Part shown: piece after piece, positions 1 to 12,689 of the stretch
Position numbering within the stretch: position 1 is the first letter of the stretch
Layout: every line of letters begins with the position of its first letter
Source of the DNA: Anisakis pegreffii
Taxonomy: Eukaryota > Nematoda > Chromadorea > Rhabditida > Anisakidae
Assembly: GCA_035041965.1 (NCBI GenBank)
Contig: JAPYMA010001220.1
Span: 1 to 64,000, forward strand
Length of the DNA stretch: 64,000 nt
Direction of reading: 5' to 3'
Position numbers and translations under genes: made by a program
Notes under the pieces: model-generated
What the model was told of the DNA's origin: nothing
Databases searched by the model: none
Seen by the model: the letters and a program-made list of their open reading frames with translations, nothing else

Positions 1-344
1 TATCATATATTTTGCCAAGCAGTTATGATTGGGTGAGGAGGTATAGCTATCCTCTCAATGCTACAGGGGTGCATGTTTAGGCATACCGTACTCCTAACAA
101 ACTGATATGTTTGCAACATTCGATCGAAACTTCAGAAAAAAATAATTTCACTGAGAAATTCTGCCTCTACAGGGAGGTATAGCTGTATTTTTAATGCTAT
201 CTCAATGTTAAGTGAAGGAATATGGTGAAGAAAGCTGTATTCATTTCATCTGGTGTATACATGCACATGTTTTTTGCTTCTTAGAAGTCATATTCTGTGC
301 TGTTCTATTCGGATATTGTTGATCCTATGGATATATGCATGCAG

Positions 345-499
345 GAACACATTATGTTATTCATTCAGCAGTTTTGTTAAAGACGGTTAACCATTCAATG
401 CATTTTGTAGATCCGGACACTGGGGCGTGTACAAACGGAGTGGAGTCGATGTGGCAAAAGTTCAAGATGAAGCAATTTATAGGGGAACATTGCTTTTAG
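345..499 (+). pseudogene. Fragment of an IS1016/Merlin (ISXO2-like) transposase
   Basis: One open frame follows an AG acceptor at 344 and reads ...KTVNHSMHFVDPDTG ACTNGVESMWQKFK... to a TAG at 497-499. The VNHS-x3-FVDPxTGAxT-x3-E-x2-W-x2-K signature is the C-terminal part of the DDE domain of ISXO2-like (IS1595/IS1016, eukaryotic Merlin) transposases. The glutamate in VESMW matches the third catalytic acidic residue. No DDE N-terminal half, zinc ribbon or terminal repeats are visible upstream, though the window edge is only 344 bp away. It could be the last exon of a gene starting outside the window, or a decayed element. Family call is from remembered signature motifs; function is unlikely if it stands alone. 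Confidence 0.6.
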
Positions 500-1674
500 A
501 ACTTGTGGAAGCAAATCGCAGATATGTACCCCATATAACATGGGGCGAGAACGGCAAACCTTAAACCAAACGGCCCTCTTTAGGGCCACCAAAATCATAA
601 ACCAAAACTCATGTCATAATGTTCACCTTAAACCCCATATCGGCAACATTACCGTTAATTGTAATCAAGAAACTTGAAGTGACCTGATCATCATAATTTT
701 TCATTAAGATTATCATTTAGTATTATTACTATTTAATATTATTATGACTTATTATTACTACTACTATTATTTATTTTTATTACTCATTAATATTATTAAT
801 TATTATTATTTATTAATATTGTCAATTATTATTGCTTATTGTTATTATTATTTATTACTATTACTACTTATTATTATCAGTGTTATCATTATTAATAATA
901 CTATTATTTATCATTATATTTATTATTATCATTTATTATTGTTAACATTATTAGTATTCGTATTATTACTATTCATAGTATTATTTATATTATTATACCT
1001 CTTTTTATTGTTATTCATATTATTTGTATTATTATTCTTATATTAGTATTATTATTATTTATATTATTATTATTTATATTATTATTGTTCATTTAATTAT
1101 TATTGTTCATATTATTTTTGTTATTTGTATTATTGTTATTATCCACATTATTTATATTATAATTATTATTTATATTATTACTATTTATTTTATTATGAAT
1201 ATTCGAACGTTTTCTCAACGCTCGTTCTTTTGCTCATTTCTTTGTTGGCAATACGTCGCATTGGCATGGCTATTCGCTTATGACTGATTGTCCATTGGGT
1301 TATATCCGTTTGCTATAATATTGTTCATCATTAGAGTTTGTTTTGGATTTTGTTTTTGAGGGATATCCGACAAATTGTTCTCGATTTACATTCTGAACGA
1401 ATTGCGTTCGTTTTTCTTGTTGAATGATTCCCGAAGCATTATCGCTTAAAATCAATTGATTCTAATAGTTAGGTAGTGTCGTTGGAGCGAACTTCATCTC
1501 GAAGTTTCATTTGAATTTGTGCCTTTTTAAGTGGTTTAAGGTTGAGTTTAATCTGTTTGTCATGTATGCAACATCGACACTGTGACCGTGTTCGCTTATA
1601 TTTCATGCTCAGCGTATAACGGCTGTAGTTTTTTTGGTTTTCGAGAATACGATTGACGGAGACACAAGAACGTG
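500..1674. repeat. TTA/ATT-rich microsatellite and gene-free upstream region
   Basis: About 720-1200 is a degenerate TTA/ATT/TAT trinucleotide tract; apparent long reading frames across it encode only Tyr/Ile/Leu runs and are artefacts. The flanks (500-720 and 1200-1674) show no coding signal. The 3' end is presumably promoter or outron of the HMG-CoA synthase gene: a pyrimidine-rich run ending in TTTTCGAG at about 1632-1642 could be a trans-splice acceptor about 30 nt before its ATG. Confidence 0.75.
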
Positions 1675-4600
1675 ATGAACTCAACCAATCCAACATCGCC
1701 AGCAAACTGTGAGCCGACGAATGTTGGCATTCGAGCAATGGAATTGTACTTCCCGAGAACGTATGTGGAACAACGGGAACTTGAAGAAGTAAATCGTTAT
1801 TTGAATTGAGCTATTTATTGTTGTTGTTGTTGTGTTATCTGAGTTTGAGAATTGGATTAGAATACCGCTTAGAGAGAGGATATTAGCCAGAATCGTAAGC
1901 CTCTTTCATAAACACGTTATCAAAATCTCGTTTCAAATACGTTATCAAAATGCTTCAGTTCGACAAAGTGAGTGAAGGCAAGTATACGATTGGACTTGGT
2001 CAACAACAGATGGCGTTTTGTGGTGATCATGAAGATATTGCATCGATATGCATGACCGTTTTGACAATGCTACTTGAGCGATATGAGGTTTGCATGTCAC
2101 CAGTTTAGGGATTCATTGTTGGATTGTTTGAGATTACGAGTGAATGAAATATGGTATCACTATTATTATGCTTGCTATACGAAAGTATATCTTAGTTTTC
2201 TGACAGTTATTATGAATATGGAGAGGTGAGGAATTTTACGTATAAAACATTCTTCTTTTGTTTGCATTAATCTGTTCTGTTTACTGCAGATAGATCCGCA
2301 TTCGATTGGCTTCTGTGCAGTGGGAACTGAAACGTTGATAGATAAGAGTAAGAGTGTGAAGACGCAACTGATGGATTTATTTGGTGATAATACAGATGTT
2401 GAAGGGGTTGATGTGAAGAATGCTTGTTTCGGTGGGACACAAGCGTTATTTCATGCCATCGATTGGGTTTACGCAAATTGGCAAACTGAAAGTCAGTTGG
2501 TTTGTTCATGCAAATCTCTTGAAGTTTTATCCATTCTTGAGACAGTCTTCTATTAATGGTTGATGCAACCTCAAGAAATTGAATCTGAAACGTGACAGGG
2601 CACTTGTCTTGTACTTGAATCACTTTCATAAGATTGGTATGAATGAAAATTTCTTCAGCGAAGTATACATGCAGTTATATTGCTTTAGAATTGGGTGCGT
2701 TTCCAATACGTTTGAATTATGGTGTTAAAATTGTACTGTTTCCAGGACGTTATGCAGTTGTTGTTATGGGTGATATTGCCATCTATGAGCCAGGTGCGGC
2801 CAGGTGTACTGGAGGTATGGTTTAAGAAGAATCCTTTCTGATTTTTGCTTTCATTTGTACCATTTTCAAAGGAAATATTCACTCCAGTCTGGTTCGGTGC
2901 AACGGTGTGATTTTCACGATCTCCTATGCGTAATTGCTTTGGAAAGTTTGGTCACGGATCGTGGAAAACTACTGTAAAAATTACAATCCATATGCTGCGA
3001 CATGCAAAATGGCTAGTGAAAAATGAGCGTAGTGATTTTGAGGTGTTGGAGCATTCGCTGCACTCATTGGACCCGACGCTCTGATCTCGTTCGACCGAGG
3101 CTTACGGGCAACACATATGACGAATGTATGGGATTTTTATAAGCCAATCGGAGGCGGCTCGAAAGAATTTCCGGTGGTGAACGGCCCAATCAGTTTGACA
3201 TCATATATGAAGTCATTGGATTCTGCATATCGTGCGTATCGCCAGAAAGCGATGCGCCTGCAACAAAATTGCGGTTCGTTAAAGAAGTTAGTATCGTGTT
3301 TCAAGCTTAGTGCTTGTTAGGAAGGTGATGTATATTTGTTGTTTGTGATAGGAGTTTATTCAAATTAGGCCTTCTGAATTCAACTACAAAATTGTGGTTG
3401 AAGACCAAATTTGGTAGTGTTATTTTTCATCTAACTAGGAAAAGTCTTGTCGGTTGCAAATAGCTTTATGAATACTGGTTTTGGTAAAGAGGTATTTTGA
3501 GTAAAAGACTTGAAATTGTGTTTTGCATCAGGAAATGAATTAATTGATTTTGGCAGTAATGACATAAAAAGTAAACTTCAGTTATCGGTGAATATTTGTT
3601 AGTCGTAGAAAAGTTATTTGTTGTTTTTGCATTAGCGTTTATGACAATAGACATTTCATATAAGTTGATTTGGGGAGTGATGAATAGAATGTTGTTGAAG
3701 AGGTGAACGTGAACTCATTCAAAGCCATAATGTTCCACTCACCGTTCTGTCGAAACGTTCAAAAAGCATTCGCGAGACTTTGTTATTTGGATTACTTGAA
3801 TGGTGCAAATGATCATCTGCTGAACAGTGAACAGCTGAAACCGTTCCGGTTAGATTTCTTCTGTCATATTTGTGATATTCTCTGTCATTTTGTGATGTGA
3901 TATTTGTGAAATTTTTAGTTTTTGACTAGATGCCATAAACACTGTTGTGAAGGGTAAACTCGTTGTGTAACTCGTTCAGTGGCTAAATATAAAATTTTTT
4001 TGACGTTTTTTTTTCATAAAACGTGTTTTATCGTTGAGTTTCTTCTTTGTAATGAAGTCGAAATAGAACTTGGTCAGTCGTTCGCTATGAGAGGGTATTT
4101 GTTTCAGTTCAATGAAGTTGGAAGAAACCTACAAGAATCGTGACTTTATGACCGCAACATTGAAAGCATCTGAGCAATTGTGGTTGCAGAAAGTGGATCC
4201 ATATTTATTGTTCAATAAAAGAGTTGGTAATATGTACACACCGTCAGTTTTCGCTCAGCTGCTTGCATTATTCCATAGGTTCGTTTGGATTTGTGAAATT
4301 GTTTTGTAAATTGCGAATTCGCAAATATTTTGGTTTTATGATCAATTCGAATGCTGTTTTATCGTATTTATTATCCTATTACTTATGGAATTTATGTCAT
4401 TCAAAGGTGGTTTTGTTCGAAGATTACCATTTTTATGATGGGAGTTTTTGCAATTGCGATGAAACTTTGTTGTGGTTTTGATTGATGGTGTCGCATGATG
4501 ATACTGATTATAGATCATCATCGTTAGAATCGATTCGCCATGAACGCATTCTGTTGTTTTCATATGGAAGTGGGGCAGCTTCGGCGATGTTTTCAGCGAC

Positions 4601-5375
4601 GATATGCGATAATATTGACGATCATCACTCAGGTAAGAAAGTAGTTGAATATGTAATCCAGGATGTGATCACTTACATTTGTGATTTCGATTGAGCACAT
4701 TTCAGTTGTGCTGATTGAATGTTGTTGATTTAAAGATTGTTTTGAGTGAGGATATGTGATTTTTTTGGTTAAATTCTTTGCAATATTCATCAAATTGATA
4801 GTCGAGTAATCGAAGTTGAGCGAGCAAACGATTGGAATTGTGAAGTTGAAATTTGGGAGTTTTGGAGAATGGAATTGGTAATTAATTCGCTTATAGTTGA
4901 AGAGCAGTATCGTTTGATGAAACAAAGTGCGGATGCAGCTGTGAAGAGATTGAATGCTCGTCAGTGTGTATCACCACAACGTTATAGTGAAATTTTGCTG
5001 ATGAGAGAGAAGTTGATTTCAAGTGATGGTCAGTGTTTAGTGTTAATCTCATGATGTATTCGTATGGGCTATTACACTAGGACAATTTTTACAAGTTGCG
5101 TGAAGTGGAGGTGATTTTACAAGTGAATGATCATTTTATGTTCGATGCATTGTAGAAGACATTAGTGGTTTTTCGGATTGATGTGAAGTTAATTTTATTG
5201 CGTTTCATTGCTTTAATTTATGAACGTCAGTCATATTTCAGTACCGTACACTCCAGAGGCATTGAAGAATCTGGACGAAGCGGATGAATTACGACTGTTC
5301 CCATCGACATTCTACTTGAATTCAATTGATTCAATGTATAGACGATCTTATTCAAAAACTCCAAGTGAATTTTAG
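1675..5375 (+). CDS. hmgs-1: Hydroxymethylglutaryl-CoA synthase (10 exons)
   Basis: Condenses acetyl-CoA with acetoacetyl-CoA to HMG-CoA, the entry to the mevalonate pathway, which nematodes keep for dolichol, ubiquinone and prenylation although they make no sterols. Exons by GT/AG and phase: 1675-1788, 1959-2087, 2290-2491, 2746-2814, 3043-3290, 3703-3848, 4108-4278, 4514-4632, 4903-5028, 5242-5375, giving about 485 residues (cytosolic animal enzymes about 520). Family landmarks in order: YTIGLGQ near residue 50, [14 protein letters not shown] with catalytic Glu at about 95, NACFGGTQA with the acyl-accepting Cys at about 127, [27 protein letters not shown] with the catalytic His at about 266, and FSYGSGAAS. 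No mitochondrial presequence is seen, so a cytosolic form is likely. The start ATG precedes [14 protein letters not shown], which matches the family N-terminus. Symbol follows the C. elegans orthologue. Confidence 0.93.
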
Positions 5376-8300
5376 TAGCGATAATACTTTTTTGTATTTG
5401 AATTGTCTCTGCTTATTGTTTTTGTCGGAGATTGTATGTAATGTTTAGTGGATGATTTATGAAATTTTGCAGTAACTTTGCATTGTTTATGATGTTTTTT
5501 TTTTTGAAAAATCGAATTTCTCGTTTTTCCGCATTCTAGGATCTATTTTAAAGTCATACGAAATCCGTGCTATTTTCATTTTATTTCAGTAATTTTGAAT
5601 CATACTAACTTTGCTTTACACTGTCCGGTGGTTTATTTACAATGTTCGGGTTTATTTATCATGGGGATTCATTCTGTTTGATTGTCTGCTTCTGAAATAC
5701 TGCCTGCCTTCTTGTTTGTTTAGAAAGTTTGTATATTGGTAAGATTTTCAGTTTATCGTTGTTATATTATTATCATTGTTATTAATACTTCTATATTTAT
5801 TATTGTTGTTATTGCCATTGTTGTTGTTATTATTATTGTTGTTGGTAGTGTGCTATGAATTTTGCTGCCGTTTGAGTGAAATTGCTCTCTTTAGCGGTCA
5901 TCTCTTGATCGTTGAGCTATAATTTGATCGAGAATCGTTAGATGCAATGCAGATTGCGTTGTTAGTTGGAATTGGTTAATTTTGTCGTTGTTGATACATG
6001 GTTATTTACTGTTATTTTTACTGTTTTTCAGTCTTGTTTGAGGTTTGTTTTTGCATTAAAATAATCGATCAAATCGAGTTGGTTTACACTTTGAATTTCC
6101 TCTTTTTTCCTTTATTTTTATTTGTATTTTTCGAATTCAGTTTGGTCCGTTTGTTTTTTTTTTTCAAACCTACAATTTGACTGTTGTTCCGGAGTCGTTT
6201 CATTAAGGTTACCTCTTTATGTTGAATATTATTTATAGAATCGTCTCGATTAGTGATAAATCATTCTGGTTTTATTTTGAAGGCTATCAATATTCTTCGT
6301 TGCGTTTTTTTCTTTTATATTTCAGTCATACCCGTATGGTTTACCGTTTCGATTTGTTAGATGCATCATTATGTGTGAAAGATTATTGTTGACGGTTGAT
6401 TTTTTCTTTTAAAAAACGAAATTTATGAATTGAGAATGCATTTTGGTAGTGATAATGATAACGGTGATTGACGATATTTGGGTGATCAATGAGCGTTATT
6501 ATGATTGTTTTGTGGTTGGTGTTGTTGTTACTTCCTGATTTTTCGTATAATAATTCTCTTTTGCTTGTTTGGTTTCCGCCATGATTTGTTTGCCTTTTTG
6601 TCATTTGTGATTATTGCTATCCTTATTTGTCGTGACTTCTTTCTCCACTAATTTTCGAGTTCCTTCTTCTCATTGTCTGCGATTTTCAACTGTCATGAGC
6701 GATTTGATTTCTAGCAAGTCTGAAGTTTGTGTTTGTCATTTATGATTTGAATAAATCAATGAAACAAGACTTTTGGAAATATGATAATGCATTTACGCGA
6801 TAGAAATTTTAATGGGAGCATTTGTGAAATCGTTTATTTAGCATAGATTTGTCGGGATTGGTTGCCGTAAACAATATCAGGATTGATCCCCCGGCATTTC
6901 AGTCATACTCTGAGCATTGTTCATGGAAGATTTTTTGAATTTTTGTTGACAATATTGATTGAATTCGTTGGTTGGTTCGTTGGAAACTTCAATGTGACTT
7001 TTGAGAGAACACGGATTGCATCTGATTGGTTGTGTCTTTGAGGGTTTATTCTAGTTGATCTAGAATCACGGAAATGTTCAATCGCAATCAGCCGTACACT
7101 ATTTATAAGTGACATAGTTCTTTTGTGCTGTCATTCTTACAAATTAGTTTAGTCGCAATTTTTGAGGAAGGAAAAAAATTTTTTGTGTTAAATTTTGATC
7201 TTGTTTCGGTGTAATTACAGCTGAATGGAAGGAACTCGTTAACGCTGATATTTTGCCAGTCAGTTGATTTTTAGTTGCTCTTTTGAGTTCTATCTTTCAC
7301 TTCTTGGTGTCGGTTGAGTAGTCGGTTTATACGGAATAATTGTCAAGGATAATTTTGGTGGTGATGAAAATTCAGTGACACCTCAGATGCCGTTCCAGAC
7401 TTCATATAAACTTCTTCATTTCAGTGTAACTTTTGAAAGAAGACCGATTGCAGCTGATTGACTCTATTTTGGTTTTTGGTTTCTTTATTTGATTTAGAAT
7501 TACAAGAGTGATCCATCACAATCAGCCGTACCGTTTGCGGCTGCCGTCATCTATCGTTCTTTTGTGCTATCATTCGCAAAAATCAGTTCACAGTCGCCAG
7601 TTTTTGAGGAAAGAGAATTTTCTTGTGTCAAATTCTGTGTTTATGTAGACACGGATATTTTTCATTGCTGATCTATCCATTGGAATGAATGATTATAAGT
7701 ATTCAACGATATGACACGAAAACGGTATTAGGAATGTGTGGTTTTGAATTATTATTGTCTCCATCCAGTTTTTTTTTCAAGTCAAGAGTAATTCGAATGT
7801 GGAGAATCGCCGCCGATGCCAGCGAGATGAATTTTCACTTTTCTTTCTCCCGAATATCGAAGCTGTGCAGAAAAAAAAAGAAACGCAAACTTTAATATGA
7901 TTATTGATATTGTCGAGAGGTGATAAGCAATTGTGGAAGTGATCTGTCATCTTCGAGTGATTGATCTGTATTTGTTACGATGCATACGCATGAATGCACT
8001 TTTCGGACGAAGCACTCGTTGCGCACTGGTAATCGGTGTAGGTGTCAGTCGTTGAACTTCGAAACGCTCAGATGCACTAAACATCTGCATCTTAAAACAA
8101 TTCCGAAGCGAGACGAAATGCTCAGCGCTCGTCTGGAATACGATAATGATACGGGAAATTACTACGCGACACGATATTGTCATCTTCTGTCTCGTTCCGT
8201 TTTGTTTCTTTTTCATATAATTCAATTTTGTGTATTTTTTATTGAGAAAGGCCAAAATAAGATCAGGTGAAAAGAATTTAAGCTAGCAAGAAATACATTT

Positions 8301-11216
8301 CGAGACGCAAAGAGTCGAATTGAGTTGTCATTCGGCGTTGCTTGAGTCATATCGCCTCGTTGAAAACAAAATTTGCATCATTATTGGAAAGATGCAAACG
8401 AATGACAGTAAATACACACAATGAAGTGGGTTTGTTCAGTCGGGATCCGATCGAATTCATTTCCACAACTCCAGCATTCAGTCGTCCCAAATTCATTTCA
8501 GTTTTTTCAATAGGAATCTGAGCAGCAATTTTCGCGCAAGCTACCGAAAACTTCTGAAATAATCAGAGCCTCGAGTGGACTTCAACCAAATCGCCATGTC
8601 ATCACTAATGTGTGAATCTTCTTGAATGCAGTGAACCCCGTGGAATGGTTGTTATCAGTTGGAAAGCACTTCGTTTTGACGGAGCACAGGACCCTCTTGA
8701 TTCGTGACCTTGAGGTGTTCCCTCAAAATATAGTTATAGCCTTCCTTGAGGGGTCTTTATCTCAAGAAGATTTCTTTCTGTTTAAAGAACTGGGAAAAGA
8801 ATTAGTGTGCACTGGATAATGTGAATAAATTGACAATGCTTCCAAAGTATCCGACTTCATTGATCATGATGGTGATGAGAACTTCCATGAGGAATTCAAC
8901 AAAAATTTTAGCAACAGCAAACATTCAAGTGAAATTTCAAACTCAAACGAAACGAGTGAACAATTTGGCCGACTCAAATTTGTCGCTTTTGCTGTGAAAA
9001 TATGGAATAAATTTTTGGTTTTATGAGAGTTATGCTAGCATTTGGTTTGAGTCATTTAGTGGGAATGATACTGGGACGCTGCGCTGGGATAGTAGTCCGA
9101 TTCGTTTACTGAGGAACTGTTTGTGAGTGAGTCATTAGAGTGTCAAATTGAGAACTTAATGATAACTTGTTTTTTTGATGCAAAACGATCATCAAATTCA
9201 CAATAATCGGGCATTTTCAGTCGTTCAGCGTTGTTGTTTGGTCACGAGTGTGTAACGGATTATCAATCAATTAATTAATTGGCGAATTATTCAAACATTT
9301 TTTTGATAACAATTAACAATTTTGACACTTATTCTTGTATCGAGTTTGCAACTGGCTTCAGGCGTTTTGTCTAGTTGCCTACGTTCGTTGTCTACGTCTT
9401 GTGTTCAGTGAAGTGATGAATGTACTTAAAGTTCCAGTACACCAAAGACATTTATCATGTGTTCCAACCAGAAAAATCAACAAAAATAAACATGAGAGTT
9501 GTGACAGATGGACGATTCGAATGATTTACTGCAGAATTGGCGCAGTGTAACATTCTGACCAGAAATACGAATCATCAAATTCATTTACTTCCTCATCAGT
9601 AACAATAGAAAATACGAGTGCTTCCCAAAAAATTTCCTTGTGAACATACAAAATTGCTGTTTGTATTGATGACCGAAATTTCACATGATCATCTGTATAG
9701 GAAGCTTCATATGTATGAGATTTAAATGCGACATTCCGAAAAAAAAAGCTATCAATAATAATGTTTGTAAACGAGCATTGTGTGGAGAATTTTGGTCGTG
9801 ATCAGCTTGAAAATTGTTTCGTCAATCAAACTTTTTCACATGAATTAATGGAGGTGCAATCCACCAACATTTGTGGTGTTAGTTTGCCCTAAAGACTATC
9901 TTAATGCGAAAGGCTGACTCCAAAAAACCTATCATAGTGATGGCATTGCATTGGTTTTCTAACTCCAGAACATTTTGCTGTGTTTAGTTCCCAGTATTGA
10001 ACTATACTTTCATATCGAAGCCAGACCACACCACAGGACGCATTGAATTCTAACGCTTAGAAATCGTTTCTTTCAACTTCATTCAAGATGGCCGTGCACA
10101 CTTTTGTAGGTGTTTGAATGAGTAATGTGCAACAACAACATCTTTGATCATGCAAACGACAATTCGATCAAATTGTTCGACTACTATCATTTATAGTCGA
10201 ATAGTGGTATAAATGCCGTAAATAGTCGTTTGAGCAAGTGGATTTAAAAGGTAATAAAAAATCGAAAACTGCTCTGAACATAGTCAAAACAATGCAATAT
10301 TGACGAAAGTTGCAATAATTTGTACACCTTTGTGTAGCATGTATTCAGTTTAAACTGCTCTATCATCACATTAAGAGACTAATTAAAATGACTTGCAATC
10401 AACTTGGTTTCATAATTGATACATTCGTGTTTATTTATACGCTTTCTCGTTACACTCGTGAGTTCACTTTTTCGAAGTGATCATAACCAACACAGTTTTT
10501 ATTCTTTTTTCGCTCGAATCTTTTCATTTGGAGAGTTTACAGCAGCAGCAGCAGCAACAGCACCTACAATCACTGCCGTAAATGAACATGACTGATTACG
10601 ACCGCTCACGGCAACTACTATATAAGTTACCAGATTGATTCATTATCTTCAAAAAGAGCAAGCAACAATTTGACGTTAACCTAACAATTTGAATCGAATC
10701 GCATTCGTCTTCATCACTGAACTCACTCCACTCCAAAGCTGTCAATTTACTCCCAAATCACAACTGATAACTAAGTCGATGTTTACTCTTAATTCATTCA
10801 ACATCTTCCTAAAGATATAAATCTACACGATCAAAGTTATTCCCTGAAACCAACCCAAACAATTCGTTAACTCTTTATGAACGATAGTATGAATTCAGAA
10901 AAACTAATTTCTATGGCACTGTTATCAAGGACCAATGTTACTGTAATGAGTAGCATGCTTCTTCTTTTTAGCGAATGCTTCAGTCGCTGTTGTTGTACCA
11001 TAGGTTATTGTTGTATGCGCGGTTATTATTGGAAACTGCAAATGAAAACCCGTCAGTTTGATTTCATAAAGCATATTGTACCAACTTTATGATTCGTATT
11101 GTCCTCATTAACAGTAGAATTGTTTTGTCTATAGCAGTTTATGGTGACCATCATCGCATCGTTCGTAATTGATCGATCCTAACAAAATCACTGATCTATA
11201 ATCGTGATTTTCAAGT
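5376..11216. other. Gene-free stretch, 5.8 kb
   Basis: I see no convincing gene on either strand. Open frames present (for example near 6.0, 7.7, 8.0 and 8.6 kb) lack recognisable domains, have low-complexity translations and show no chain of splice sites. The stretch holds T-rich and GTT/ATT-rich tracts around 5.76-5.85 kb, a degenerate direct repeat (about 6985-7200 and 7420-7640), and a short CAG/CAA tract at about 10540-10562. The last few hundred bases presumably contain the collagen promoter. Confidence 0.6.
6985..7640. repeat. Degenerate direct repeat, two copies about 440 bp apart
   Basis: Copy 1 (about 6985-7200) and copy 2 (about 7420-7640) share ordered blocks: a GTAACTTTTGA-like start, GATTGCA-CTGATTG, ATTCTAG/ATTTAG followed by AATCAC/AATTAC, the nearly identical CAATCAGCCGTAC, then GTTCTTTTGTGCT-TCATTC and TTTTTGAGGAA-G. 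Identity is roughly three quarters by eye, with indels. There is no reading frame in common and no obvious terminal repeats, so this is an old local duplication or two copies of an unrecognised dispersed repeat. Confidence 0.6.
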
Positions 11217-12689
11217 ATGGATCATTCGCGGAGTTATAATCGCCGTCCAGGCGGCTCAATGAAGAGATCCGCCTTTATCGCGATCATTCTCGCCACATTC
11301 GCTATAGCATCATGTCTTATGGTTTTCCCGTTACTGTTCAATTATTTACAAATTTTCGAAGGTCGTGTACAGATTGAACTCGAAACATGCAAGGTATGTT
11401 GTGTACTCGTATGCAATTTAAACTTTCTGAATAGTTTAATCGGTATCTTCCACTGTCAATAATGACTGCACCTCAAAGCTGCCAACTCGTGTTACTTAAC
11501 CCTTCAATCCTGTCAACGATGACAGTCATAAATAAGAAGCGCAATTATTATGACTGCGTCTGTAATCACTGTACGCCTTATAAAGGAGGTTTCGGATGGA
11601 ACATGTTAGGCATTTGCTCACTTCAGAAATGCTAGGTCTTTTATTGGAAATATTCAAAAAGTACGGTGTAAATATTTTGATTTTTTAGAAGAGATATCTA
11701 TGTCAAGGTTAAAAAATCCTTATTTGAACATTCCGGTTGCATGTCTCGTGTAGCGAGAATATTTCAGATGCGAATTCGAGATATGTGGAAAGAGGTATTG
11801 GAAATTGAAGTGAATGCCGTTGACCATGCATCGATTCTATCTAATCTACCGACCTTTACTTTAACGAGACAATCAGTCCGATCGTACCTAAGAGATCATA
11901 GGAAACGTTATCCACGCTACATACCTAAACTGTGCTGCACATGTCAACGTGGCCGTCCGGGACCCATGGGACCACCGGGCCCTGATGGAACAAATGGCCT
12001 CGATGGTCTTCAGGGCGACCTCGGCCCACCCGGTACAGATGCTGCTCTACCTCAACGCATTGTCAATCTCTATCACCAAAATTGTTCTTGTCGAGCACCC
12101 GCAGGCCCGCGTGGACCTGCTGGGCCCCGCGGACCGCCTGGACAATCGGGAAACCCGGGGAGACCGGGTAGAGATGGTCCACCCGGTCAGCCAGGACCGA
12201 TGGGGCCGATTGGACCACCTGGACGGTCTGGGGCAATGGGATTGAGAGGACCGGCAGGGCGACCAGGCGTGCAGAAGAGAGGAAAGCTTGGTCGTCGGGG
12301 ACCAGTTGGTCCACCAGGACGACCAGGTAGAGCTGGAAATAGAGGACGTCCTGGACCCGGTGAGTTATTTTGCAATTCAGGGCTTATCTTCTCCATCCTT
12401 TACGGTGTGCGATTCTAAGTGATCAAGTGAATATATAGTGCAGTTGTCTGCATGTGAATGAGGAAATTCTGTCTGAAATGTCGTTGAATTTTAAATGTTT
12501 TCATTTTGAGCGGTTATTTACTTGTCGTGTTTAAATTTATTTTCAGAAGGGCCTATTGGGCCACCGGGACGGCCTGGCTTACCAGGACCACGAGGGCGCA
12601 ACGGTTCTCCGGGTTGGCGAGGCCCACCAGGTATACCTGGTCAAGTGGGTGAACCTGGACGTGATCCATGCGCCCATTGTAGAAAATAA
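11217..12689 (+). CDS. Nematode cuticle collagen (3 exons)
   Basis: Structural protein of the cuticle, secreted by the hypodermis. Exons 11217-11393, 11768-12359 and 12547-12689 keep phase and give about 303 residues, the usual size for this family. After a short basic N-terminus a single hydrophobic segment (about residues 20-45, [18 protein letters not shown]) acts as signal-anchor. A non-collagenous region with the basic stretch [11 protein letters not shown], a possible subtilisin processing site, precedes a Cys cluster (CCTC). Gly-X-Y blocks follow, starting [14 protein letters not shown], broken by a Cys-containing interruption ([14 protein letters not shown]) and by [11 protein letters not shown], and the C-terminus ends CAHCRK. 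The ATG lies one base after a TTTTCAAG acceptor-like site, consistent with trans-splicing. It is clearly a col-type cuticle collagen; I cannot assign the orthologue. Confidence 0.93.

Noticed and set aside
744..1287. Two overlapping frames of 87-100 codons rich in Tyr, Ile and Leu
   Set aside because: They are translations of the TTA/ATT microsatellite, with no complexity and no splice or start context.
8622..8819. 65-codon frame after an acceptor-like TTGAATGCAG
   Set aside because: No family resemblance and no partner exons; composition not clearly coding.
12063..12396. Antisense open frames across the collagen
   Set aside because: Shadow frames caused by the Gly-Pro-rich codons of the real gene.
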